Assembly (NCBI GenBank): GCA_013397435.1
Contig: VZRG01000168.1
Span: forward strand, 519,639-583,638
Direction: 5' to 3'
DNA from: Erythrocercus mccallii
Taxonomy: Eukaryota > Chordata > Aves > Passeriformes > Dicruridae
Length of the DNA: 64,000 bases
Below, in pieces: positions 40,501-52,740 of the stretch. The position numbers and the translations under genes are program-made. The notes beneath the pieces are model-generated. The model ran no database searches. It was not told where the DNA came from and saw only the letters and a program-made list of their open reading frames with translations. Each line of letters opens with the position of its first letter. Positions within the stretch are counted from its first letter, which is position 1.

Positions 40501-43500
40501 TATAGGGTTCTTCTTGATACTTTAGCTTTAAATTACCTAAGCCATGACAATGATTAGTCATTGTCAGCAAGAAGGTAGAGGTGGTTGGACTGAAAAATGT
40601 TTCTTTGTGATGTGATTCACATTCACCTTCAGAAAGGATTTTCTTTCTTTCGGACTGTGTTCCTTTTATTCCTTTTGCTATCTTCATGGCAAATGTTACA
40701 GGCAAGAGGAAGATTATCTCCCTTTTATATTGTAATATGTTTTCCTGTTTGGAAACATCACCAATTGTGTTGAGAACAGGATGTTTGCCTTTCTCTATCA
40801 GCTTCCCACAGAACAGGACTTATAGACTTATATATCCTTCTCTCTGGACTTGGGTGACCTTCTCATACACAGAGAGGTCTTCTTAGGGGCCCAATTAACA
40901 AGTGTCACAGAAATCTGTTCCTCACACTGTAGATTGTAATGCTGAAGCAGGATGTGAGCAAATACTGTCCAGAACATCTCCAGTACTGACAAATGCACAT
41001 TGATAAAGATAGTAAACTTATTTAATTTATTGAAGGCCAAAATTAAATATATACCAGAGTTTTCAAGAATAATAAATACCAAGTTAATATATATTAATAT
41101 AAAGTTCAGAAATAGTCCCCACATATCAAAACCAAGCTGACCTTAGCCATTCTAACAAATAAAATTTATGTATTTCAGTAATTCACAGAAGTCACCTACA
41201 CTGCCTTAGACAACATATATCTTTTATGTTGTGTGATAAGCAAAGGACCTTCTATCATTGTCATGATGAACATAGAGCAGTGAGAAAGTGTAGACATGCT
41301 CTTAATCAACTGCTTGATGCTTTTGACACATTTCAATTTGTGCTCAGTGAGTTTGACAGTTGAGATCTAGCCAAGTGTTTCCCAAAATAATGTATATCTC
41401 TGCTTTTTCATACAATTTTTTGTATTTGGTGCTTGTGTTACCGTGGGAGAGATTGCAGCATAAATTTTCAGGATCATTTGATTCTATGCGTAAGATGTAA
41501 GAAGAATAAAAAGGTTTAATGACTTACCAACAGAAATAGCAGAAAGGGTCTATTCCATTGGATTGTATTCACAAGCAAAAACGAGTGAATTTTTTTCTAT
41601 CATTCTTGCTTTTTTAGCATCCAAGCCTTTTGTAGGTGAAATAAATACACTAGTGATATCTAGTAAAGTCCATTAATAACCTATATCATTTGTCTCTTTT
41701 TCAGACTAAACGCCTCAATAAATATAATTTGAATTTGAAGACTTTTTGAAGACAGGTTCATGATTATAAATGGTCTTGTAATATAATTAGAGGCATGGTT
41801 TCACTGTGAGTTGGTGACCATTCTCGGCCAAATGGAAGTCCTTTCAAAGGCAGTGAGCTTTTGGATCCATTCAAATACTCCAACATACAATTTGGCTGCC
41901 AAACTCTCTTGACTGAGAAATTTTTGTGACCAACATTTTTTCCTGGGTTTCTGTTATTACAAAATAGATAATGTAGATTTTGACAGGTTGCAAGATCATT
42001 AAAAAGAACAAAACCAGAGCAATTTGAGTCATTATCTGTCCCTGTTCACAGTTCTGTACCTAAGGGTCAGCTGTACCTTTTCCTGACACATTGGTTAATG
42101 CCCCAAAACATAAAATTAGGATGCTGCAGCCTTGCTGAGAACACCAACAGGGGAAGTTAATCTGATTCATAAGGTAATGATAAGAAATATAACCCCACTG
42201 GAGAGAGGTTAAAAAGAGGCTGAAGTGGGGTCCTCTTAGAACTGATAAGAAAAAGATGTATATAAGAAACACATTGATTATCCTATTAAACAGGTAGAAA
42301 TAAATATATGTTCAAGTAAAATCAGTCAAGTAACACTACCATGAAAGCAGAAGAGAGTAATCAGGTTTAGGTTCCTAGTCTTTTTGATGATTACGACTAA
42401 CAAAAGAGCTCGTTAAGAAGGAATAAGCAAGTCAATAGGTATGATAACGGCTAAAATGCTGAGAAAAAAATCACAGGACTCTATTAACAAGAATGGTTTT
42501 CTTTGTTGATTTCAGCATAATTGCAGTGTAAAACTAGATTCATAGAATGCAGCATCAGCTAAATTACCTAAAAAGCAGTTAACTGTTTCCCATCAAAGAT
42601 GAAGAGGTATGCATAAGTGAACAGATTCTGGAATTATTCGGCAGGGTTGAAATAGGCCTTCAAACATTTGAAATTCTTGGTGTTTACTTCTCATTATCTG
42701 GCTTGCTGTTTTTCTGTCATTAGTTTGTTTGACATTATGTTTCTTTCTATTCACTTCCTTTATCGTATTATGAATGAATGAATGAAAGAGTAATGCAACC
42801 TGAAATGCCAAGTTTTGTGACATGGAAATTAATTAGAGTAATTATTACTAGTAACAAACAATTCCTTCCACAATTGTGTATCCCAGCATCACCAGGGACA
42901 GAATATCTTCTCTATTTTACTCTAAGTAGCTAAGGAAATTGCTCAAAGTCATCTGTAAGGACAAAAGAGACATCCTATTGAGTTTTTAGAAGGTTTATTA
43001 AAATTTTATACCCAAAAAACCCGGATCCCAGTTTGATTCTGGCCTGTAATTTCCTATGCTTTACTTCAACTATTTACTGGTCTCGTCACAGGATTAACTC
43101 AATCTGTGTTTACATGTGTGATAGCAAAAAGATTAATAACAGAGGACTCTCTTGTTGCTTATCAGTCTTTCCAGAATGCAGGCAGAAAAAACTCCTCTTA
43201 TAACCCTAAATTAATACCTCAAATATCCAAAACATAGATATTAATCATAATACTGCACATTTATCTTATTAAAATAACTCAGAAAAAAAATTAAAATAAG
43301 GGATTTGTATGACATGTAGATAGTCCTATACTTTATATTTTATTACAGAGTAAAAGTAACTTTGAGAGTCTTAGTGTTGGTGGTTTCATTTTAATACAAT
43401 TTCTCTAAGTATATTCATTTAAGGTCAATCCATCTCTGATGACTTATTAAAGAAAAAAAAAAAAAAAAAGAACAGTGAGGCCTAACTAAAAAATAATGGC

Positions 43501-44015
43501 TCAGAGGTTTTTTTCTGAATCCATACTCCAAGATGAATTTAAATGACACAGCAGGACTCATTTAGAAGGAAAGGTTTTGAATCAGGCAGATCAGACCCAG
43601 GGTTTTCTGATTTATTTTTAGTGCAGCATTTGTTGGGCTTAATTATTAGACATTTCTGAAGAAAGTGAAGTGCCTGTTTCTGTACTCATGTCATTATGGC
43701 TGGTAACTGTAGCATTGCACATAGCAAGATGTACCTTACATTTTCCATTCTTAGGAGAAAAAAAAACCTCTAAAAAGATATGGCCAAAGTTTGAACCACA
43801 GTATTTATTGTAGAATATCTGCCACACACTAATTTTGCTCCTAAAAATCAATGAATTTCCATTTTAGAACAGTAATGGGGAAAATAAATTGTTTTTCCAT
43901 GCTCAGTCATCATTTTAAATAACTAATTCAGTTACTATACTTCAGAGTGAAAATTTAAATCTAGCTTATGAATGGTTGTATGCAAAAAACTCTTTAATGT
44001 GGCTAAGTTGAAAGA
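34529..44015. other. Unique AT-rich DNA, no gene recognised
   Basis: Contains an (AT)n patch at 37128-37141, A-runs at 37645-37657, 38941-38954 and 43453-43469, a purine-rich stretch at 40017-40210 and a motif-dense region at 36600-36880. The largest open frame outside repeats (40343-40705, minus, 120 codons, basic) has no recognised domain and overlaps three other frames, so I do not call a gene. Confidence 0.5.
43453..43469. repeat. A17 homopolymer
   Basis: Seventeen consecutive A following TTATTAAAG. No recognisable retroposon body lies directly upstream, so it need not be a poly(A) tail. Confidence 0.95.
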
Positions 44016-44077
44016 CTCTAAATCTCATATTGCTCAAAATTGAGCAAGCCTCTAAATCTCATATTGCTCAAAATTGA
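44016..44077. repeat. 28-bp direct duplication with palindromic core
   Basis: CTCTAAATCTCATATTGCTC plus the following eight bases (AAAATTGA) occurs at 44016-44043 and again at 44050-44077, a 34-bp period. The first copy forms a near-perfect palindrome TTGCTCAA-AA-TTGAGCAA at 44030-44047, which the second copy has lost (TTGAACAT). It lies about 90 bp left of the LTR that begins at 44170. Confidence 0.93.
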
Positions 44078-44169
44078 ACATACTGAATGCAGAATTCATC
44101 ACTCTGGATTTTCGCTTGACTACCCCATGTACTCCTGCAAAGAGTGACTACTCTGGTGTCTTTAGCAGC

Positions 44170-45287
44170 TGTAAGAGGCTGACCCTGGTGCATGACTGGT
44201 GCCAACTGAAGGTACTCTATTCCTCTCCTCCTCTGCTGGACAGGGGAAAGAAAATATAACAAAAGGCTTGTAGGCCAGTAGAAGGACAGGGAGAGTTCAC
44301 TCACCAATTGTCATAATGGAAAAAAGAGATTGACTTGGGAAAAATGAATTAATTTAACCAATCAAATCACAGTAGGATAATGAGAAATAAAACCAAACTT
44401 TAAAAATCTTCCTCGCAATAACACCACCTTCCTTCTTCCTGGGCTTAACTTTACTTTCCATTTTCTCTTGCTCATCCCCATCAGTGTCACAGGAGGACAT
44501 GGAATGGGGGCTGCAGTCAGTTCTTCACATGGTGTCTCTGCCACTCCTTCCTCCTCAGTGGGAAGGCTCCCCACACTCTGTCCCTACACAGTGGGGCTCC
44601 TCCCATGGGACACAGCGCTCCATGAACATCTCCAAGGCGAGTCCCTCCCACAGGCTGCAGCTCCTCACAAACTGCTCCAGCACGAGTCCCTTCCACAGGG
44701 TGCAGTCCCTCAGGAACAGACTGCTTTGTTGTGAGTCCCCCACAGAGTCACAAATCCAGCCAGCAAACCTGCTCCACATGCACTCCTTTCCATGGGCCCA
44801 CAGGTCCAACCAGGAGCCTGTTCAGCATGGGCTCTCTGCAGGGTCACAGCCTCCTTGGGGCATCCACCTGCTCTGCTGTGTGGTTCTCTGGGGCTGCAGG
44901 TGAATCTCTGCTCCAACATGAACCTCCCTGGGCTGCAGGGCACAGCTGCCTCACCATCCTCCGCACCAGGGGCTGCAGGGGAATCTCACTCCTGGCCCTT
45001 TGGAACACTTCCTCCCCCTCCTTCCCTGTCTTTGGTGTCTGCAGAGTTGTTTCTATCACATGTTCCAAGTCCTGTCTCCAGGTGTGAATGCACAGGATTT
45101 TTTTCCCTGTCTTAAATCTGTCTTCCCAGAGGTGCTACCACTGTTGCTGATGGGCTTGGCCTTGGCCAGTGGCTACTCTGTCTTGGAGCCAGCTAGCATT
45201 GGATGTGGGAGAAGCTTCGAGAAGCTTCTTGCAGAGTCACTCGTGCAGCCACCTGCTACCAAAATCTTGCTATGAAAAATCAATACA
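44170..45287 (-). mobile_element. Solo LTR of an avian endogenous retrovirus (ERVL-like)
   Basis: On the minus strand this roughly 1.1-kb element fits an LTR abundant in bird genomes, which I associate with ERVL-class elements. The plus-strand left edge TGTAAGAGGCTGACCCTGG corresponds to the LTR 3' end. The AATTAATTTAACCAATCA block near 44347-44365 is the region that normally holds the poly(A) signal, here decayed. GC-rich imperfect internal repeats of the 'ctgctccagca-gagtccctt-cacagg' type fill 44590-44960. The right edge ...CAATACA at 45281-45287 is the LTR 5' start. No gag/pol sequence adjoins either end, so it is a solo LTR. No convincing target-site duplication is visible. The open frames inside (up to 139 codons, 44484-44903) come from the internal repeats and are not genes. 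Confidence 0.85.
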
Positions 45288-45872
45288 CAGGCCTCGAGCA
45301 AGAGAGAAAGACAAAACAAAATCCTGGTCAAAGCAAGGATGACTGGATTTTCAGAAAGCTTATCAGAGATTTTTATGAGACTTTTTCTTTCAAGAATCAA
45401 ACTGACTTTTTCTTTCAACATTTTTTTCCTGTTGTCACCTAAATCTCCTCCCATCACCTTTTTCTAGTTCCTTCAGAACCACTTCAATTCAATAGTTCTT
45501 CCAAAATTCCTATTTCTTTCTCTGAAGTTTAATTAGTGCTTGGATATTCTCACCTAGAACATTTACTTCCATTAACTAACACAGTTTGCTGGTATCTGTG
45601 CCTTCTCTGTGCCGAACAAAAATAGCTAAACAAATAGTTAAGATTTTATTGTCTAGTTAAACTGAAATATTTGGGGGAAAGAAACTGTTACATTTCAAAG
45701 TATATAAACAAGAGGACAAAAAATTACAATGTGAAAGGAAAACAGAGGTTGTAGAGAAATAATGGCAATTCTAAGAATACCAAAACAAGCATTTCTTATA
45801 TTGTCTTATACGCCTTTTTGGGTATTTATCAATTTTTTGTGATTGCATATGTCCCTATAGACATGCATTTTC

Positions 45873-45887
45873 TTTTTTTTTTTTTTT
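45873..45887. repeat. T15 homopolymer
   Basis: Fifteen consecutive T in AT-rich DNA. No associated retroposon body is recognised. Confidence 0.9.
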
Positions 45888-48800
45888 CAATTTCAGAACT
45901 TAAGTACTGAAACAAGGCTGCATAAAGAAAAGTTGGTTTAGTAATATTTTCTTTAAAAGATATGGTAAAATTTAGTTATCTATGTCTTTTCCATGCATTT
46001 CCCATTAAACACTCAAACATTTAGATCCTTTGCAGCATTGTTGCACTTTTAGCTCTACAGACCATGCCTTTACTAATCTGTACAGAACTCTAGCAACTAA
46101 TGACCTATACCAGATCTTTAAGCTCTATTTAAACAGACATTTTCAAAAGACATAATGAAAACACAATAGAATAGGCACAAACTTACACACATACTGCAAC
46201 TGACCTAATTTTAGATAGCTGTCAATGCTTTTATAGGGTTATTAATTTTAATGTAGCTACTAATACTGAAGTTACTATTAAATTTTTTTAAAGATTAATG
46301 GTAATTATGTAATTGACATATGATAAATCACTACAGAACTAAGAATTATTAGGATGCTAATTTTATTCATGTATTTAAAATAAAAAAGTATTTTAGAATA
46401 GTAGAAGTAGCAAAAAAGCACAACCACACAGAGTGTATCTTATGTGAAATCCCATCACCTGAGTGAATTTCTTTAAGAAATAATAAATTTGTTTTCAACT
46501 ATTTCAACAGATTTTATTCATTTCAGTTTGCTTCTTGTTTCTTGTAGGGTATTCCTTTCGTTGAAGTGACTAAACTAAAAATGCAGTGCTTGCCAGGAGT
46601 TGTCTCTTTTTTTAATTAGACATTCATAAAACATATTGAGAAATATATTCTAATCTTTTCCACAATCCTAATCTTTTCAATAAATTTCAAAGGAGTTTAA
46701 TTGTTTTCATCATCACTTTTTAAAAGAAAAAAATATTCTACATTTTGCTGTACCCACGCAAAAAAATAAAAATCTTTACCTAAGCAAAAAGTTCTCTGAA
46801 TGTTTCATTTTAAGAGAGAAAGTAATTTTCCTTTGATTTTTTTTAACAATAAACATTTCAACAAGAGCTGGTGCTGAAGCATATTACAGAAGAGAGCCTT
46901 CTGATGCTGCTCTCTGAGGTTCATTTGTTACAGAAAATCAGCCCAGAGAGTCTTGTTCTCCACAATGTGAACCTTAAACATTTCATCCATTGTAATAACA
47001 TAAAAAGAAATCAGCACTATAGGCACCAGCTCTCTAGATTCTTGATGAGCTTCTGCTATTACACACTTGCTTCATAAATTACCTGTTGGCTCTAAGCCAC
47101 ATTCAGCCTCCACTTGATGCTGTGATCTCTAAATTGCCAGAGGATCTGAAATACAGGAGGATTCAGCAAGATGTATTCTGTTATCATCCCAGCAGCTGAA
47201 GTCTGGCATGGCAGCATGACATTTGATTGGTAGATTGCCACCTAATAAATTAATGTAATAGATAATAGGATTTAATTGCCTGTCTCCTTTCCCTAGCATC
47301 AGCTAACCTGATGAGTAGCTTACATTTTTGCTGACACAGTCAGCATTTCTGTTGGCCTTTACAGTAATAATATCACTTTTTGGCCAAATCTGGAGGAAGT
47401 CTTTAAGGATTCACCTAACTTTTTTATTCCTGGATCAGCTACCTATATAGACTTTGTGCAGGCTCCATTTTCTACACATCCATTCCTTATATGGGAAAAT
47501 TGCTCCTAATTAATCATCAAGATTAATTAACGAGAAGAAGAGAGAGAAACTATTTTTGGATGACCATCGTTTGGGAGCCCAGTAGCACTCTGGCTCTTCC
47601 AAATCTCTGGGAAAAAAAAATCTGCTGGGATCAAAAGGCATCTCTTTTTACAAAATTTGTAGCAGATTCTGCTGAAACTCCCTATTTTGATACTGCTGTG
47701 TAGACACATCTCATTTACCAGTCTAAAAGAGATTATTTATATTTTTGAGATTGGGCTTTGTAACTTAGGAAGCATGCTATTTTCTCCTTCTTCCCCACCC
47801 TATCCTCTTGTGTAACACAAACATTGACATATCTATATTTTGATTACTCTACCAGTAACATTAGAAAGAAGTTGCACATACTTTGTGTAATCTTTCCTCA
47901 TTGCTATTGGGAGGCAATAGCTATGCAGTTGACGCATAGCAGGCATTGTAAATGCATCAGACTATCAGTCACTGATCATGAAAATGTACCAGAAAAACAT
48001 GAGACTGAAATAGTGTAATTAAAAGGTATACAGGTGAGTAGAGGAAGACCTCTGAAAACCAGAAAGGGAGTCAAGTCTGTGGTGATTCACCTTCCCCAGG
48101 TCTGTCCATCAAGGGCAAAAGTAATTTATTCCATCTTACTAGGACAAGGACTTTTTGTAGCAATCCTACGGTTATATTGGTTTTATCTACTAGAGGTTAA
48201 TATCATGAAGGATTTATGTTTCTTAGATCTCAGGCTTTTTTTAAAAAAAAAATGTTTGCAGCAGAATCACAAAGGAAAAATTATGAAAATTATATATGTA
48301 ATTTGATCTGATGTCTAAAGTACATAATGAATATTTCCAAAATAAGGAGAAAACCCTGGACACTAATTTTGGAATTACTGAGACAGAAAGATTACTCCTG
48401 CTTTTGATGGCTGGAAAAATCACCAGTGTCCAGAGACTTGTTGAAGAAATGTTCCTTCTGTAAATTCTGTTTGCTTTCCCAGTCAGTAAAAGTCAGGAAC
48501 CTAGACAAGGAAAAATCTTAACACGTATTTTTGTAAAGGGGTTCCTGTTTTGGGCTATGTTCATGAGCAACTAAAAGATAGCCCTTCACTTCTGCTGCTT
48601 ACTTGGGAATGTTCACATTTGACATTGTGCTATTAGCCGCAGAAGTTTGGCTGTCAAGTACATGGACACCTGGCACCAGGAATTTTGTGGTCCTAGTGTG
48701 GAAAGATTTTTTTAGAAAACAGCATTTTTGTCCCTCCTTGCCATATATTAGACCTATCTCAGCACTGTTCTTCAGCTACACTCCTTTTCTGATCTGCTCT

Positions 48801-49411
48801 TCATACATGGAACACACAAATCTTAATTTGTGGTGGTTTTACTAGCTATTCAGCTGGTAGATGCGCCACACACTCTCTTTCCATAGGGAAACTGGAATTA
48901 CCTCAGATTAGCGTATTTTTTTCAGAGTGAAATCTGAAATGAAACCAATTTCTAGTTAGTTCTTAAGGTAATTCCTTCCAGAAGGGGGTGTGAATTATGT
49001 TGTATTAATCTAGAAAATCTTTTATTTTAGCCCCACATTACAGGCAGCAAATCTTTGTTTCAGCAACATCACGTGGTTTAAATGCAATCTCCTGATCTCC
49101 TCCAAATAAGATATATAAATTATTAGGAGACATTTCTGCTTTTTTGATCAGAGTTCTTGTACTTACATATTTTTGAGGTTGTTTTGGTTTTTTGTCTTTG
49201 TAAAACCCCTTTTTATGAATTTTTACTTTACTGTTACCATTCAAAACATTGCAAACAGTTGTAGAAATATCTCTTCTATTAAAAGTATTTTGCATCATTT
49301 ACATGAAAAGTTAAAGTTTCACAAGCACTGTATCAGTAGTGTGTTAGCCAAGGTAGTGCTGACCTTAACACAGATATTGGGAAATGGGCCCTGAGCCCTA
49401 GATAACTAGTT

Positions 49412-49430
49412 TATATATATATATATATAT
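49412..49430. repeat. (TA)n microsatellite
   Basis: Nine to ten TA units followed by AAAATAATTT. Confidence 0.93.
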
Positions 49431-49903
49431 AAAATAATTTTGTCTGTTATCTGGTTATCTTTGCCATAACCGGGTAAAGAATTATACCAATAGCTTCAAG
49501 TAATTACTATTGACATGCAGCCTTCAAGGCAGAATTTGTCAAAACTGTTTAAGATAATGAGAAAACAATTTTCACCTCCCTTTGCTTCAGTTATCTCATC
49601 TGAAAACAGTGGATATAATAATACATTTTTGAAATTCACTGCAGTGCTATGTAGGATTTAGTCAACAGATTTTGTAATTTTGGAAGAATGAAAAGTATAT
49701 CATGAAAAGGTATAAACAAAACAATTTGGATATTAGTATTCATTTATATATATACTTGCATTACAGCTGTATTAGCTAGACATTTGTGTGTTCTTCTATG
49801 AGCTGTACAAATTCTGGGACTAAAAGTCTATAGAGAACAGATAAGTACTGAAAAACTTCAAAATAGTACAGAATGATACAGGAGATCAGTAGAAAACTCA
49901 TGT

Positions 49904-49931
49904 ATAATTATATATATTATATATATATATG
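49904..49931. repeat. Interrupted (TA)n microsatellite
   Basis: ATAATTATATATATTATATATATATATG: alternating TA with TTA interruptions, self-complementary along most of its length. Confidence 0.85.
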
Positions 49932-51579
49932 AACATATCTTTGAATTAATAGTGAAGTTCTACATGTCACAGCTGGAACTGTTTTGTGATGAAGCAATAT
50001 ACTAGTAAAACAATTTTATAAGGAGGGCTAGAAATGGTAGGAAACACTGCAGCAGTGTACAGAAATATGAATGCACTAACAAGCTCCATAGCCTCTTCCC
50101 TCTTTGTTGGGCTTTAATGGATCTGATGTGATGAAACTGTGCAGCCTGGGTTGGGTAACCATAAAAAGACATCTTGGAGCAATGTGTGAGAAGTATCCTC
50201 AGGGGTTTCCCCTATTACCCATTTCAAGAACCTCGTCTTAACCTCTCCTTCCCTTGCCAAACAGTCCACTCTTGCTGCTCTTGGCACTTCAGAAAAAAAA
50301 AAAAATCAAGAAATGTAACTTAATTTTCTACTCTAGGATGTGTAGCAATGGTTTAATGAACAGCTCTCAAAGATGGGCTTATGGTCTCCCTCCCTGGCTG
50401 CATTCTAGTAAAGACATTTTAAAATTGTATCCAGATCTTCAGATCTTTTAGTAGTGGATTTATATAGAGGCATCTATTTCCATTACAATGTATCAAAATT
50501 TCTCCATGGCTATAATCTCTAGGTTAACAGGTTTCCAAGGATTTCTGCTAACCTGAGGTGTTGAAATATCATCAAGTGACAAATTTAGGATTTTAAGTTA
50601 CATGAAAAATTATGTTCAGAACTTCTTTCCATAATCAAATATTGGATACTGGAATTTCAATTGAAGATATAATTTATTTTTCTAAGAACCTAGTTTATTT
50701 TTTCAATATTTTTTAATAGGAATGTGATGTTTTCACTGTACATAAAAGCAAAAGCAGTATTAAAATGATTACAGCTGGGCTTCTAAAATTCTTTGGCATG
50801 GAAAATAAAGTGGCTAGTTGTTTTCTGCTACATTTAAAATTGCCCAGATTATTTAAGTCAAAAATATTTCCAAATATCAAGGAGTTCTTTCACTTCTCAG
50901 CTGTCTGCCTGAGCCTTCTTTCACTAGGCAGTTTTTAAGCTAGCAAATATGAGAGTCTCAACAATAAGGAAAAAGCCTCAGACACATTAACATAAAGACT
51001 ATTTTAATGATGTGGGAAAATATATTTGATGTCATTATGAACAAAATGTGATGTTCTTCCTTAACTGTAATTTCTCTGAATTACAAAAGAATAACAGTGA
51101 GAACAAAGACATATAAAAGAACACATGGACTTAAATATCCAGCTGTTGCAAAGTTTCAGATATTGATATATGTGGCTTATGTTATATAATTGAGAAAACC
51201 AGCAGCTATGTGTTGGGAAAAAAAATTCTATTCACAACTAAACCTTCTCAGATCTCAGGAAGATAAATTTGAATTTGAATTCTTTTAAGTGTAATGGATG
51301 CTGAAGAGTATGTCTGTTGAAGATATAAATGTTGTGTTTAAGGTAAAGCACAAGAAATTTGAAAATGGAAAACAGTTGTAGCTGCAGAATATGAATTTAC
51401 TCACTTGAAAGTTCAGTACTTTGGTTTCATGGGTAATAGTTTTAAATAGGAACATATTCACAGACTAGAAAAATCATAAAGAGAAGATAAATCCTTTATT
51501 AACTTTCTTTTCTAATAAAGTAGGACAGTTTGAAGGTCTTTTCTTACTGAAATATGACTGTAAAACTTAAATAGACTTT

Positions 51580-51932
51580 GTCTCTCGTCCAGACTCCTGA
51601 TCAGAGCTAGGGCAGCTCTCAGGTCAGACTCCTTTGTTCAGGGATTTTCTTGGTTGGGGCTTGAAAACCTCCAAGGAGCCAACTTCTCTGAGTAACCTCT
51701 TCCACTGCCTGGCTCTCCCTGTGGGGAAAAAGGGATGCCTTATATCAGGACTGAATCCCCTGTGCTTCGGTTTCTTCTCTCATTGCTTAAACCCCTGCAA
51801 AGAGCCTCAGTGACCTTCCTATAAGTGTTGGAGGACAGTGGTGAGGCTCCCTGAAGCCATCCCTTCCTCCAGGCAGAACAAGTCCTACTTTCTCAGCCTC
51901 TCCTGGAAGGGTAAGTGTTCCAGCCCCAGACA
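51580..51932 (-). mobile_element. CR1 LINE fragment, right side interrupted by an LTR
   Basis: Minus-strand CR1 3' region lacking the terminal repeat. Landmarks on the plus strand are: the 'ctcctgatcagagctagggcag' block (two pieces) near 51594-51616; 'cttgaaaacctccaaggag' near 51660-51678; 'ctcttccactgcctggctctc' near 51698-51718; 'gcaaagagcctcagtgacctt' near 51797-51817; and 'aggcagaacaagtcctac-ttctcagcctctcctgga' near 51872-51907. The element stops at the CAGCCCCAGACA block where the LTR starts. The sequence to the right of the LTR (52707 to about 52740, 'cagccttccactaaac') plausibly continues the same CR1, which makes the LTR a later insertion. Confidence 0.92.
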
Positions 51933-52700
51933 TGGGTGGATTGACCTCAGTTGGATGTCAGATGCCCACCCCTGCTACTCTCTCATTCTCTTTCCTCAAC
52001 AGGAGTAAATATGATTTAAAAACTTGCAGATTGAGATCCAGACATGAAGATCATTTGCCAATTACAATCACAGACAAAACAAATTTGCCTTGAAAATAAA
52101 CTTATCACTAATTAATTAGATTTGGACCATGAGAAACAAAGAGAAAATTGAAGACCCACCTTCCCCTCATCTCCTTTTTCACCCAGACAACTTCACTGCT
52201 CTCCCCACTCCTCTACCTTGTCAGCCCTGAAAAACACAACGATGGAGGGGATTGGGGGATTATGGTCAACCCATAACTGCATCTCCTTTCATTTGTTCCC
52301 TGCTCCAGCATGGATTCTCTCCATGGGCTGCCGTTCTTCAGGATGATCCTGCTCCAATTTGGATTTGCATATGAGCTGCAGGGAAATAACTGCTCCATCA
52401 TGGTCTCCATGGGCTGTAGGGGCTGTCCCAGTACCTGAGTATATCTTTCATCTTCTTTGAATCTTGTGCTCATGGGACTATTTCTCACTTTTTTCCCCCA
52501 CACTCCTCACTGCCTGTGCAGTTTTCACTCCTCCTTGAACAGATTTTCCTGGAGCTGCCACCAGTTTGGCTGATGGATGCAGTGGGTTCTATCTGGGTCA
52601 GCTGGGACCAGCTGTGTCCAGCATGAGGCAGCCACTGACAACTCCTCACCAGGGTCCCCCTGCAGTGCCCTCATTGCCAGCATCTAGACATGGGTGGACA
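51933..52700 (-). mobile_element. Second ERVL-like solo LTR, diverged, nested in CR1
   Basis: A 768-bp element starting TG and ending CA on the plus strand, flanked on both sides by CAGACA (51927-51932 and 52701-52706). Its left part parallels the LTR at 44170-45287 in order and wording: 'ggattgacctcagttggatg' at 51938-51957, then CTCTTTCCTCAACAGG, then a 'ccaattacaatcacagacaaaac' block near 52059-52081, then 'accttcccctcatctcc' near 52157-52174. The middle is shorter than in the first copy and the internal repeat array is largely missing. The 6-bp flank repeat contains a 5-bp one (AGACA); ERVL integrations typically duplicate 5 bp and ERVK 6 bp, so class is not settled. No internal retroviral sequence remains. 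Confidence 0.78.
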
Positions 52701-52706
52701 CAGACA

Positions 52707-52740
52707 CCACATATATCAGCCTTCCACTAAACATGTACAT
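52707..52740 (-). mobile_element. Possible continuation of the interrupted CR1
   Basis: The sequence after the second CAGACA ('cagccttccactaaaca') resembles the CR1 block that usually follows the 'gctccagcccc' segment on this strand. It is short and diverged, so assignment rests mainly on position. Confidence 0.4.

Larger units (their letters stand above)
45288..51579. other. Unique AT-rich DNA, no gene recognised
   Basis: Contains a T15 run (45873-45887) and two (TA)n runs (49412-49430 and 49904-49931). A relatively base-balanced, motif-dense segment at 46860-47360 is the best conserved-element candidate of this stretch. Open frames are short and on both strands; none shows a family signature. 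Confidence 0.5.

Noticed and set aside
40343..40705. 120-codon basic frame on the minus strand
   Set aside because: No recognised domain, no exon partners, and overlaps other open frames; could be revisited with a protein search.
43453..43469. A17 run as a retroposed poly(A) tail
   Set aside because: No retroposon or processed transcript body is recognisable next to it and no target-site duplication was seen.
44484..44903. 139-codon frame, longest in the window apart from those spanning Ns
   Set aside because: Lies wholly in LTR internal repeats; overlapping frames of similar size occur on both strands.
49412..49931. (TA)n runs as a replication origin or matrix attachment site
   Set aside because: Simple AT microsatellites are common and nothing else nearby supports such a role.
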